A DNA stretch of 64,000 nt from Pteria penguin (Eukaryota; Mollusca; Bivalvia; Pterioida; Pteriidae), in assembly GCA_035048485.1 (NCBI GenBank), contig CM068586.1, positions 48,580,715 through 48,644,714 on the forward strand. Direction: 5' to 3'. This document shows, in pieces, positions 56,701 through 63,660 of this stretch (positions within the stretch are counted from its first letter, which is position 1; each line of letters starts with the position of its first letter). The position numbers and the translations under genes were made by a program. Below the pieces are notes generated by a model. It was given only the letters and a program-made list of their open reading frames with translations. It did no database searches and was not told where the DNA came from.

Positions 56701-59700
56701 TTACATATTTGCATCGTTTGCGACATTTATTGCCACTGATCTCATTGAACCTGTCAGCATCTGCGAGTTTGTGAGATTTATTGCCCACTGACCTCATTGA
56801 ACCTGTCAGCATCTGTGAGTTTTTGACATTTATTGCCCACTGACCTCATTGAACCTGTCAGCATCTGCAAGTTTTTTCATGAGATGGTCCCTCTGCTCCC
56901 CTAACCTGACGGCCGCAGTCTCAGCCTGGTGTTGCTCTCGTAGCAGACGTCTTAAGGTGCGATTCGTAGACTCGAAATCGGAGAGCTTCTCAAGGAGAAT
57001 GTCTTTTTGTTTCAACCATCTGTTCGCATCAGCAGATGATACTCTATTCTCCTACAGATACAACCAAATTAATCATGAGATGCAAATTATATTGTAGATG
57101 GCATAGCTCAATGAGTTAAGTGCTCGGCTTTTGACCAAAAGGCCTTGGGTTTGAGTCCCGCAGGTAGCTTGTCAGTGTTCTTCCTATTTGAATGACAGTC
57201 TTCATGAAATCTCACTAGCCCCGATGCCTGAGGCTACCAGATTTATCACTGGACCAGTAAAAGTTCTCCAACAAAGAATAGAATGGGCTAGTAGAATTCA
57301 TCTGTGATCTCCTTGTTCAAAAAACCTTTTGTAAAGACTGGAATGAGACAGTAGATACAAAGGTCCCATGTCATGGTAGACGAGGCACTTAAAAGAACCC
57401 TTGTTGCTTCCGGAGGTCCACTTCAAAGGTCTAAATATCTATGCATTACATCAGGCGACGCTGTCACCATCTATAAGTGCAATAATCTTGGTGTAAGATA
57501 AAATAAGAATCAAACAAACAATAACAAAAGACGGACAACCAGAAAACGCCCAAAGTGATCATTAAGTGTCACAACGAAGGTAACACAAAACTGATCACAC
57601 TTCAACTTCATACAACTGGACTGGTGCTTCACTTAAGTAAAAACTGTCAGGATATTAATCCTCTTTGCTAAAAATTAGGTGATACTTGGCCAGATCTTAG
57701 CATATTTCATGTTTTCTGAAGCCTAAACTGGAAGGTTAATCTTTTGCTAGATTGCAAGTGCTGATAGAGAGATCCACTAACTCAAGTGACAACTTGACAG
57801 TTTAACTTAGTTCACATCAAAACCCTATTACTTTTCTCCAATGTGCTTATTTTCAATTAATTTGAGATAATCCAATAAAGAAAAAGAGTTTTAATTCACA
57901 AATTTTAAGCCTAGTGACCTTTTCAAGAGAAAATACCATAACAGTGTAAGTTATTTTCTCTTGAAAAAGACCATGTGGCAGAAAATTTGAGAATAAGAGT
58001 GCGTTTTATTTTTTGGATTAACACTTACTTCCCTTAGGAAGGCTTCATTAGACAATAATTTGAGATAGTCTTTTTCTGTTTTGAGCCGAGTGACAGAAGA
58101 AAAAATTTAACACCTTTAAAAAATTGGTTAAACTTGACCAGTGGTCAGAATTATTTGTCTTCGAGTAAATGAGAATCAACTGTAGGATAACCTAAACGTT
58201 GCACTGATAGCTAGAAATAGTGAATCTTTAAACCAGAAGTATTTGGTAATGAAGTCAACATTTTTTTTATTTTTTCACTGTTAATGAAATTTATTTGGTC
58301 TACCTCTCTCATTCTCCTCAGGGCTTCTCGTAACTCCCCAATCTGTTTGACCGCTGACTGACCATCCATCTCAACCTCTATAAGCTTTTTCATTAGTTTT
58401 TCCCGCTCAGATGAGAGAACAGTGACATCACGTCTGAAATAAAATTCACACTTAATAAACTAATCCTAATCTTCCTTTTGTTTAAAGCAGATAATGAACC
58501 ATTATGAATACCATGCTTTTTATATCATTAACTTCTGTAAAGTTCTTTACTTTCCTTGTCTTTATCCAAAGTCTAAAGCCAATCTGTTCTGCTAAATACA
58601 CAGTGATATTTCCACTGACCTACTGAAGTCTGCCTCCTCACTTCATACCCTTCCTCAATACACAGTGATATTTCCACTGACCTACTGAAGTCTGCCTCCT
58701 CACTCCATGCCTTTCCTCAATACACAGTGATATTTCTAATGACCTGTTGATGTCTGCCTCCTCAATGACCATCTCCATGCCCTTCCTCAGTACACAGTGA
58801 TATTTCTACTGACCTGTTGATGTCTGCCTCCTCACTGACCATCTACATGCCCTTCCTCAGTACACAGTGATATTTCTACTGACCTGTTGATGTCTGCCTC
58901 CTCACTGACCATCTCCATGCCCTTCCTCAGTACACAGTGATATTTCTACTGACCTGTTGATGTCTGCCTCCTCACTGAGCATCTCCATGCTCTTCCTCAG
59001 TAACTTGTTCTCGTGCTCAGCCAGGTTTAGTTCATCTTTGGCGTCCTCAAGTTCTCGTTCCTGCATGTCCATCACATGACGTGAGGTCTCTAGCATGTCC
59101 TCTTTTTTCTCCAATTCCTTCTTACTCCTCTGAACCTCAACCTATCACAAAGATCAAAGACCAACATTTGTCAAAGTGGGACCACTTTTTTTCTTTAAAC
59201 CATTTTCATATACATGTATGTTTTCATGGTTACTAGAATACAATGTCTGTGGCTGATATTCACCTGAATAAGCTGTGTGAGCGCTACCCGATTGCCAATT
59301 CGCCAAATGCGAATTCAAAACTGAAATGGCTAAACATTTTTAATACATGTACATGAGTATCAATTTGGCGAATACATTTTGTAATTTAAAAAGTCTGGGT
59401 TTTTTTTCATTTTTTTCTGTTTATATCGTTAGCATAAATCATGGTCATCACAACACTTTAATTTAGTGACTATTGATATCAACTTTATCAAACTTCAAAG
59501 TGATCACGATGTAAATGATATCTAAACATTTTGAACCGTGAACAAAGTTCTCTGGCATCATTTCAAGGGTTTATACAATCGCTGAGTAGCACCCGGTCAT
59601 TAGAATCTGTGACAACAAATACAGGATTCAGGTATCGATGTTTGTTGACACGCATCGTACTACAGTACCTCATTATGACGTAATAATGATGTGTGTCAAC

Positions 59701-60937
59701 AAACATCGATACCTAAACCTTGTGACAACAGATGAACAAGATGAACCACCGATTAAGAAAAAGAAAAATGCTAACAAAAGAGATAAATCAACTTGGTTTA
59801 CGGAGTTTGGATAGTTAACAGAAAAAAATTATGAATTTTATTGTCAGTTGTGTTATCAATTACTTTTTCAATATTAAAATCAGTTATTTTTTCAATATCA
59901 AATTTTCTAAAATTCTAATTATAAGTTGTTTTGTCTTTGCATACATGGCTAATGACTTACACATTTGGCTAATTAATTTGTGCTTGCATTAGCCAAATGG
60001 TTATTGAACAATTTATACTACTGCTAGCACAGATAAGGCAAAATGTGTTAGGGCATGATGGAAAGACACACAAGGCAAATGTTATACTGTATGTGTATTT
60101 GTTGTAGCACAGCAGACTTTGAGAACAAAATGTTGAGTGTAGAGGTGTGTATGGTACAATGGCTTAGTCACTCCCTGGCCATTTTGATCTCTTTGAATAC
60201 ATCTACATTGATGTGTAAGTGCACAAAGGTCAGTGCTAACACTGCTAAAACATGAATCCTTTAAGATCATTGCACATACAGTATGTCCAATCTGATTAAA
60301 ACCAAATCTCTATTCCATGTATCTATTTGTTGCATTGCGGGAAGGGAGGAGGGGTTAAAAATCATCAAAATTCAGATTCAACCTTATTAAACCCTACCTT
60401 CCCCCATAATTTTTTTCCAACTTGTAAGTCTAGATTTCTCAATCAATGATTAAGTTAGAGAACTTTTGAGAGACTTCATGATTTAAACTTAAAATAAGGG
60501 CAATACCGGTAATGATCAGCATAATGTACATAGTGAGACAAATAAGACGAGATACAATTCTAAATAGTATAGGAATTGCAAGATATCCAATGAAAGTGTG
60601 CAAAACTTCCGTCTGAAAAATATGGAAAGCAAAATTTCAGGCTGAATATTGCATACGTTATTACAACACAAGAAAAAAGTTTTACACAAATAAAGTAACC
60701 ACAAGGAAGATCTCTACAGCACACAACATTTTTGTCCTTGATACAAGTTTCATAAATACACGGAGATAATGCCATCAGTGCCAACTCTACCTCATTTTTT
60801 AAGGTGCCCATTTCCGTCATCAAATTCTCAATCTTTTTCTCGTAGTTCCTCATCTGACCATGAACAATCTCTTCCTCATCTGTCGACAGATCCTGCATGT
60901 CACGAGCCGTAGGAATCTCGAGTCGATGAGTGGGGCC
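34646..60937 (-). CDS. ODF2: outer dense fiber protein 2 (ODF2/cenexin), 21 exons, N-terminus outside window
   Basis: ODF2 is an almost entirely coiled-coil scaffold of mother-centriole (sub)distal appendages and, in mammals, of sperm-tail outer dense fibres; it is needed for primary cilium assembly. Twenty-one minus-strand exons join into 3,099 nt (1,032 residues plus TGA) without a frame break. Blocks matching vertebrate ODF2 in order: DLSTDEEE (about residue 16), AEHENKLLRKS, VEMDGQSAVKQ, FESTNRTLRRLLREQH, STRAHLQKQLRTKEADINRM, DRDKESLKKA, LRTDNERLK, LPDMLKSTELRL, LAKREEALHQ, LRLEEKSREN, then the near-identical C-terminus RLYDLKDRLEQSHSTNRSMQ NYVQFLKNSYANVFGD. The middle (about 432-719) is larger than in vertebrates: one 543-nt exon and three extra short exons. 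One intron is GC-AG. The first exon seen starts in phase 0, so about 100 or more N-terminal residues lie beyond 64000 or were not recognised. Confidence 0.95.
35557..35649 (-). CDS. ODF2: ODF2 exon 20
   Basis: Acceptor CTCTTTGTAG, donor GAAGAG|GTAGAT. Encodes ERTYQARISDLESQLSQLRA then EIARIKREKEE, 31 codons, phase 0-0. Its acceptor and first 13 or so bases seed the array 35640-36310. Confidence 0.95.
35640..36310 (-). repeat. splice-acceptor minisatellite (30-34 bp, about 20 copies)
   Basis: Plus-strand unit TGATAAGTCCTCTCCTACAT AGAGATTAATACAA. On the minus strand this is TTGTATTAATCTCTATGTAG|GAGAGGACTTATCA, that is, the acceptor tract, AG and first exon bases of ODF2 exon 20. A gap of four bases (TGAT) distinguishes shorter copies. 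Copies nearest 36300 are most diverged. Confidence 0.97.
36652..36765 (-). CDS. ODF2: ODF2 exon 19
   Basis: Acceptor TTCTATTTGCAG, donor CAAAAG|GTATAA. Encodes LRLEEKSRENAGLTRQLENA then LSDIRRQAEQTRDKASQK, very close to vertebrate ODF2. 38 codons, phase 0-0. Confidence 0.97.
37325..37406 (-). CDS. ODF2: ODF2 exon 18
   Basis: Acceptor TTTTTCTGACAG, donor AATGGA|GTGAGT. Encodes KLCDSEEQNRDLMTNLAKRE then EALHQNG. LAKREEALHQ matches IAKREEAIHQ of vertebrates. Confidence 0.95.
37928..38028 (-). CDS. ODF2: ODF2 exon 17
   Basis: Acceptor TATAATTCTTAG, donor GAAAG|GTATCG. Encodes VEYVTEQLDQMRGKFHESQD then DNKMLQSKLEGFE. Phase 0 start, phase 2 end, matching exon 18. Confidence 0.95.
38041..38650. 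repeat. imperfect tandem duplication of about 300 bp in an ODF2 intron
   Basis: 38041-38330 and 38343-38650 share ATTATAAATTACAGG, GCACTTGCCGTCATTAGTTG TCATGTG and ATCTGAGTCAACAAATGG. Immediately upstream (minus sense) of exon 17 but not containing its splice site. No coding potential. Confidence 0.85.
38910..39068 (-). CDS. ODF2: ODF2 exon 16
   Basis: Acceptor TTCTTGAAATAG, donor GCAAAG|GTCCGC. Encodes VKVRLHQRLQELEPLPDMLK, then STELRLFESQERMIAYEKKN, VENTKLIAELTAK. LPDMLKSTE matches LPDILKITE. 53 codons, phase 0-0. Confidence 0.96.
39069..42047. other. ODF2 intron 15 (GC-AG type)
   Basis: About 3 kb. It starts (minus) with GAAAAG|GCAAGG and ends AAATAG|GTG. No GT donor gives an acceptable frame. 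Using GC, the protein aligns without gap to vertebrate ODF2 (ELE-KVKVRLHQRLQELEPLPD, the same spacing). Contains short repeats (39170-39310, 40755-40840). No other gene. Confidence 0.7.
42048..42152 (-). CDS. ODF2: ODF2 exon 15
   Basis: Acceptor GTTTTACAG, non-canonical donor GAAAAG|GCAAGG. Encodes MNRSRREADDTIVQLEETKK then QNERLQHEGEYELEK. Matches the MKTRLEADEVAAQLE block of vertebrate ODF2. 35 codons, phase 0-0. Confidence 0.93.
42153..45040. other. ODF2 intron 14 with foldback element and short duplications
   Basis: Holds a 58-bp direct duplication (42662-42779), the foldback element 43146-43448, and a two-copy repeat of about 50 bp (43662-43762). No exon recognised; the flanking exons align contiguously with vertebrate ODF2, so none is expected. 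Confidence 0.7.
43138..43456. mobile_element. foldback MITE with 8-bp target duplication
   Basis: Two arms of about 130-145 bp (43146-43290 and 43305-43448) are inverted copies: CCAATCTTATTGAAACGCGA on the left, CCAATCTCATTAAAACGCGA on the right read inward. A short loop lies near 43290-43305. Flanked by CCTGAAGT at 43138-43145 and 43449-43456. The 8-bp duplication suggests a hAT-type mobiliser, but no transposase is present. Confidence 0.92.
45041..45151 (-). CDS. ODF2: ODF2 exon 14
   Basis: Acceptor TTTTTAAG, donor GCCCAG|GTATGT. Encodes ASIQTIEAKFKTADEELIQL then RGNLKQYENLVEEYKAQ. Aligns with ASFAPMEDKL...VKNYEGMIDNYKSQ. 37 codons, phase 0-0. Confidence 0.94.
45916..46032 (-). CDS. ODF2: ODF2 exon 13 (duplicated coiled-coil exon)
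   Basis: Donor CTCAAG|GTTGTC; the acceptor ATGTATAAG is weak. Encodes ALMDQTENNARSQQLSLSSQ then LQERLEEVAILRADNQHLK. 39 codons, phase 0-0. Aligned with exon 9's last 39 residues (ALMDRVESSS... LRTDNERLK) about 17 of 39 are identical, so it is a duplicate. Confidence 0.82.
46364..46450 (-). CDS. ODF2: ODF2 exon 12
   Basis: Acceptor ATCCTTTCAG, donor ATGAAG|GTACTG. Encodes SVSTLQNNAENTLGAREISA then LKTEVELMK. 29 codons, phase 0-0. Ends with the same L-K-x-E-x-x-L-x-K pattern as its neighbours; probably a shortened member of the duplicated set. Confidence 0.78.
46902..47018 (-). CDS. ODF2: ODF2 exon 11
   Basis: Acceptor GATATTTGCCAG, donor CTTAAG|GTACAG. Encodes MDSLFVNLSHSNNNADMVLK then LKEKEEEIVTLKQSNEQLK. 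39 codons, phase 0-0, the same length as exon 13 and the same ending type (SNEQLK, DNERLK, DNQHLK). Confidence 0.8.
47384..47926 (-). CDS. ODF2: ODF2 exon 10, large lineage-specific exon
   Basis: Acceptor GTGTTTTACATAAG, donor CAGAAG|GTATTC. 181 codons, phase 0-0. Coiled coil at first (RRYQAFIEEMYRVKAKLKEK), with an internal near-repeat NEKQRQIDLLMSQLEETKNE / AEKQRQVDMLLSQLTAKQEG. Then a polar, probably disordered tail rich in Ser/Thr/Gln/Asp (STPSTSIQQDQTTSVY). I find no counterpart in vertebrate ODF2. Being 0-0, it can be skipped. The acceptor choice is by phase; CAG at 47916 is a rival but out of phase. Confidence 0.72.
48631..48766 (-). CDS. ODF2: ODF2 exon 9
   Basis: Acceptor ATATTTTCTAG, donor CTAAAG|GTGAGA. 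Encodes RLGELEALMDRVESSSKVHQ then ENVSLQLHDKNAEVLALRTD, NERLK. Corresponds to vertebrate RVTDLVNQQQ...LENERLK. One base completes the split codon with exon 8; phase 0 end. Confidence 0.94.
48767..49926. other. ODF2 intron 8, with a 52-bp repeat and poly-A tract
   Basis: Contains three copies of a unit of about 52 bp (ATAATACACTGGTAAGCTTA type, 49697-49810) and an A-rich tract at 49858-49880. The repeat unit contains GGTAAGCT but does not match the neighbouring exon. No gene seen. Confidence 0.6.
49927..50106 (-). CDS. ODF2: ODF2 exon 8
   Basis: Acceptor ACATATTATAG, donor AAGAC|GTAAGT. Encodes VQKQRAERSQDALEKLNSQL, then MEREAQLEDLRSQLELMGPR, YDKMSKEKSQMQAENSALK. Matches AQKERAEKSEEYAEQL and RYNQVVKDK of vertebrates. 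180 nt. Confidence 0.95.
50107..52142. other. ODF2 intron 7
   Basis: About 2 kb, AT-rich. Has a 31-bp-like repeat (GAATGAGTCAAATGGTAGGA type, about six copies, 50785-50965) and AT dinucleotide runs (51997-52030). No exon recognised. Confidence 0.6.
52143..52258 (-). CDS. ODF2: ODF2 exon 7
   Basis: Acceptor TTTGTTTATAG, donor ACAAG|GTAGGT. Encodes TIESARAQDKIEIEHLQELV then SKAKDKADRDKESLKKAT. DRDKESLKKA is identical to vertebrate ODF2. Phase 0 start, phase 2 end. Confidence 0.97.
53160..53276 (-). CDS. ODF2: ODF2 exon 6
   Basis: Acceptor ATATTTTTCTAG, donor ATCAGG|GTGAGT. Encodes DENVALSGLQSSIESTRAHL then QKQLRTKEADINRMAVQIR. Matches SMRGHLQAQLRSKEAENSRL. 39 codons, phase 0-0. Confidence 0.96.
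53277..54787. other. ODF2 intron 5
   Basis: About 1.5 kb. Contains a (CAGA)n microsatellite (53676-53712) and, at its exon-5 end, the donor repeat 54722-54788. Nothing else recognised. Confidence 0.6.
54722..54788 (-). repeat. splice-donor duplication beside ODF2 exon 5 (32 bp)
   Basis: Minus sense: the exon ends CACAAG|GTCAGTAAAGG; then TCAATGTAATGACCTTGTAAG|GTCAGTAAAGG and TTAATGTAATGAGCTTGTAAG|GTCG follow. The AAG|GTCAGTAAAGG junction is thus present twice intact and a third time in part. Confidence 0.85.
54788..54859 (-). CDS. ODF2: ODF2 exon 5
   Basis: Acceptor TGTTTTTCAG, donor CACAAG|GTCAGT. Encodes RIQIELADRDRLIMELRSQI then MAHK, 24 codons, phase 0-0. Aligns with LLLLLQDKDKEVEELLQEI of vertebrates. 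Confidence 0.9.
54860..56844. other. ODF2 intron 4
   Basis: About 2 kb. Contains a three-copy repeat of about 49 bp (GTGAAATGCCAAACAAAGCC type, 55565-55690), a (GACA)n tract (55860-55892) and the exon-4 donor array (56715-56845). No exon recognised. Confidence 0.6.
56715..56895 (-). repeat. exon-end + donor minisatellite at ODF2 exon 4 (about 52 bp, three copies)
   Basis: Minus sense unit: AACTTGCAGATGCTGACAGG TTCAATGAG|GTCAGTGGGC AATAAATGTC. The first copy is the real end of exon 4 (KLADADRFNE plus GTCAGT donor). Two more copies follow in the intron, the last with GATCAGTGG. Confidence 0.93.
56845..57051 (-). CDS. ODF2: ODF2 exon 4
   Basis: Acceptor TATCTGTAG, donor AATGAG|GTCAGT. Encodes ENRVSSADANRWLKQKDILL, then EKLSDFESTNRTLRRLLREQ, HQAETAAVRLGEQRDHLMKK, LADADRFNE. 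FESTNRTLRRLLREQH is near-identical to vertebrate ODF2. 69 codons, phase 0-0. Confidence 0.97.
57095..57520 (+). mobile_element. tRNA-derived SINE (uninflated relative of the 27.6-kb copy)
   Basis: Head GATGGCATAGCTCAATGAGT TAAGTGCTCGG with B box GGGTTTGAGTCCC at 57149-57161. Interior has one AACCCTTGTTGCTTCCGGAG GTCC segment. 3' part GCATTACATCAGGCGACGCT GTCACC and AAGTGCAATAATCTTGGTGT matches 29634-29700. Confidence 0.8.
57521..58303. other. ODF2 intron 3, distal part
   Basis: AT-rich, nothing recognised. The exon-3-like phrase TTTGAGATAGTC at about 58049 lies in decayed sequence and shows no open splice-compatible frame. Confidence 0.5.
58304..58433 (-). CDS. ODF2: ODF2 exon 3
   Basis: Acceptor TTTTATTTCAG, donor AGAGAG|GTAGAC. 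One split-codon base, then RDVTVLSSEREKLMKKLIEV (R spans the junction) and EMDGQSAVKQIGELREALRR, MRE. Matches LMSKLVEAEMDGAAAAKQ of vertebrates. Confidence 0.96.
58590..59000 (-). repeat. exon-end + donor minisatellite at ODF2 exon 2 (62-70 bp, six copies)
   Basis: Minus-sense unit: CTGAGGAAGAGCATGGAGAT, GCTCAGTGAGGAGGCAGACA, TCAACAG|GTCAGTAGAAATA, TCACTGTGTA. The first copy is the coding end of exon 2 with its donor (EEADIN...). Five more follow in the intron and become shorter and more diverged toward 58590. Confidence 0.95.
58954..59141 (-). CDS. ODF2: ODF2 exon 2
   Basis: Acceptor TTTGTGATAG, donor AACAG|GTCAGT. Encodes VEVQRSKKELEKKEDMLETS, then RHVMDMQERELEDAKDELNL, AEHENKLLRKSMEMLSEEAD, IN. 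The split with exon 1 gives LKNE|VEVQ, matching vertebrate LKSEVKMQ. Phase 0 start, phase 2 end. Confidence 0.96.
59142..60790. other. ODF2 intron 1 (of the visible part)
   Basis: About 1.6 kb. Contains a 22-bp-arm inverted repeat (59630-59651 with 59693-59714) in sequence that looks like a decayed small element. No exon seen. Confidence 0.55.
59630..59714. repeat. inverted repeat with perfect 22-bp arms
   Basis: AGGTATCGATGTTTGTTGAC AC at 59630-59651 is mirrored exactly by its reverse complement at 59693-59714. TGTGACAACA flanks both sides at 59608 and 59721, so it may be a small MITE. Confidence 0.85.
60791..60937 (-). CDS. ODF2: first visible ODF2 exon
   Basis: Acceptor TTCTCTTTAG, donor AATGAG|GTAGAG. 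Encodes GPTHRLEIPTARDMQDLSTD, then EEEIVHGQMRNYEKKIENLM, TEMGTLKNE. HRLEI...DLSTDEEE matches HCLEITPP...DLSTEDDD of vertebrate ODF2. 49 codons, phase 0-0. The exon before it lies outside the window or was not recognised. Confidence 0.95.
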
Positions 60938-61394
60938 CTAAAGAGAAAAAATACACAAATAATTAATAAGATTGATTACAGGTTGATTTGAGCGATCAAA
61001 TGTATAACATTGCAGTCAGAATGATGTACAAACTTCAAAATGAATTCTTCGAACCAAAACTTATGATGCACATTATTACCTTGTAATGTCTTGTATCATC
61101 ACACGATATCAATGTCTACATAACTCTTGCTAACAATGACATCATTGCATAGTATGCTCCGAGGCCAGTTTATAGATTTTATAGATAAATAAACAACATA
61201 ACATAATATATATAGTTCTGGATGGGAAAATAGAGTCAATCACAGGACAAAATCACATGACTCAATCACAAGAAAAAATCCAGCCCTGCCCAGATAGATA
61301 AAACTGAGGAGCAAAGTCCATCCAAGGAAAAACAAAATTATGACATAATTATATACGGACATAAAAAACAAATTCAGTGACTTGTATTGATTGA
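60938..61394. other. ODF2 upstream intron, nothing recognised
   Basis: AT-rich. Contains a short internal repeat around AATCACATGACTCAATCACA AG. No N-terminal ODF2 exon was found here or on to 64000. Confidence 0.5.
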
Positions 61395-61640
61395 GTGTTG
61401 TTTTACGTTACTCCACAATTATTTCACGTATATTGTGACGGCATATGCCTGATACACTGCATGACAATCTATACCTTTGCTATTGACCCATCTGAAGCAG
61501 TGAGGGATCTTAACGTGCTATGCCTACCATGAAACGGGGCATTGGTTTTCACTGTCTCATCCAAAAGATAACACACTCGTGTGCCCATGTGAGAATCGAA
61601 CCCAGGACCTCTCAATCACAAGACTCGTTCAGAGCTACAT
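61395..61640 (-). mobile_element. SINE, minus orientation
   Basis: Same architecture as 32225-32455: GTTGTTTTACGTTACTCCAC AATTATTTCACG at the 3' edge, one reverse 29-bp unit (GACCCATCTGAAGCAGTGAG GGATC), and a tRNA-like B box (GAGAATCGAACCCAGG) at 61590-61605. Confidence 0.82.
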
Positions 61641-61748
61641 GTACACTGGCTCTTAATTACATTACAGTTATGATACTGAACGAAGACGATCGACTGATAA
61701 TCATTACTGATGTGGTTAAAAGTATAATTAAATACATAAGAACGTAGG

Positions 61749-61917
61749 GGCAGGCTTGGTGTAGTGGTTAAGCACTTGGCTTGCGGCGCTGACGATCTGG
61801 GTTCGATTCCTGGGTTGCGCCACTATGTTTAAGAGGTTGATTACCTCCTGCTTTCATGTCGCGATATAACTGAAAAATTGTTGAAAGCGATGTAAAACAC
61901 CAATCAACCAACCAACC
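61749..61917 (+). mobile_element. tRNA-derived SINE with 10-bp target duplication
   Basis: Head GGCAGGCTTGGTGTAGTGGT TAAGC with B box GGTTCGATTCC. Body GGTTGATTACCTCCTGCTTT CATGTCGCGATATAAC and AACCAATC-type tail. The direct repeat AGAACGTAGG flanks it at 61739-61748 and 61918-61927. Sister of the copy at 93-265. Confidence 0.92.
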
Positions 61918-61927
61918 AGAACGTAGG

Positions 61928-62800
61928 CAGTCGAATTTACATAAAATGAAAAGTTAAGGTTATAATTACAGCTACATTTGTAGTATATATAAATTAACAA
62001 ACTGATTTTTGTTGCTATTTTTTAACCTTCAGAATTTGCAAATCATTAATTTACAAATAAATTTAAAGTGAACATAAACCTTCACATTTGTCTACATCCA
62101 TGCATACGAAAGAGACATGTTTCAACACAATCAACAGGTGCTCTACAGACGACATATATCAAGCAAGCACTACACAGAATAATTCACCCTCTGTTCATAT
62201 ATACTTTGATTTGTCCAACTTGTACATATGACATCGGTATTAACAGTATTTGTAATCTTAAGTAACATGCACATTATGTTTTGTGATAGAGACCTATACG
62301 TGAATGTGATGACCCTGTGTTCTCAGTAACTCCTGTTGGCAGTAAAACTTTTACTTGTGAACATGAAAGGCATCAATTAGCAAAGATGTAACGATACACC
62401 TCCTCAAGATATGATGCGTCTCAAGATACTTGAACAATCATTCAATATGTATTACAAAACATTTCCAGTCAGGAGACTAAGACCTAACTTACTGCCTCCA
62501 TTTTATATATGTGTAATGATGTAGTATCCAAAAGCTGTTTTGAGTAAAAACAAAATGAAAATAACATGATAACTTAATTAGAAATGAGTTACAATTAAAT
62601 ACAAATGCATAAAAAAAATATTTGATAATCCATAAAGAATCTTTTTTTATAATAAAATGATGAATTCTATTCTGATTGAAAAATTATATCATAGAAAAAA
62701 AAATTTCAGATTTGTATTAAGAAAGGGATTTTCACATCATTACTATATCATGTATCATATCATGGCCTTTTTGTCACAATATACTGTACGTGTACATATA
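61928..62800. other. no gene recognised
   Basis: AT-rich DNA, no convincing ORF, RNA or transposon terminus. Confidence 0.5.
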
Positions 62801-63660
62801 TTAGCGCAATCAAATTTTAGCGCAAAATGCTGGAAAGAGGGGTCGGCAATATTTTAGCGTAGTCATGAATTAGCGCATTTGTCATGTTCGATTTGTGCAA
62901 TTTATCCATTAAATCAGCGCATTCAAAACTGTTTTAGGTAAAAAATAGTGTGTTTAAGTATCTTACTTTCGACGAATTGAAATATATGCCAGACGTGCGA
63001 CTGTCGAATCGGCTGGTATGACACATTTGCCATTGGACATAATTAACGAGTACACGTAGCTGGAGTTGTTAAACCGTTGTTTGGCTTGGATGACAAGCGT
63101 CGGGTCACTTGCCTTACTCACAGTATATGCAGTGAATCAAATACAACCCCATTTCATTCATGTTTATCCAATAACCTACCATATCATTGAAAGCACAACA
63201 TCTAATTATAATGATAAGTAATAATTTTTTTTAAAGAAAGACGTTTTACGGGCGAAGCCATTGTTTTCATAAGTTGATATGAGATAAATCACTTGTATCG
63301 CTGACCGCTCTTTGCCTATAATTACGTAATAGACGGTATTACAGAAACGATATGCATAGCCTGGGGTTAATTCCTAAACTTCAAAACACATTTTTATAAT
63401 TCTTGCGTTGGTTTTGTGATAATCATATTGACAGTGTCCGGTAATGCAAACATCTTTAATCGATCGTTACTTGTGTCCTCTTTATGCTTTATCAAAATAA
63501 ATGATGAATTTGTTCCTGATACTTATTTGATAGACATATCTATAGAGTTGAAACTGAAGTGCCCATTTAATTCTATCATCTCATGTACTTTATATTAGCG
63601 TAGTCATGAATTAGCGCACTTTGGACAGTGCTAACTGCGCTAAAATATGAATCCCGCTAT
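62801..63660. repeat. TTAGCG-motif repeat region, possible old transposon
   Basis: A 24-bp phrase beginning TTAGCGTAGTCATGAATTAG occurs at about 62855 and about 63595. Further ATTAGCGC/GCGCTAAAA motifs lie at 62800-62930 and 63635-63650, in both orientations. No ORF. Confidence 0.45.

Noticed and set aside
60055..60270. ORFs on both strands in ODF2 intron 1
   Set aside because: No family signal, no splice sites; coding exons on both sides already join in frame.
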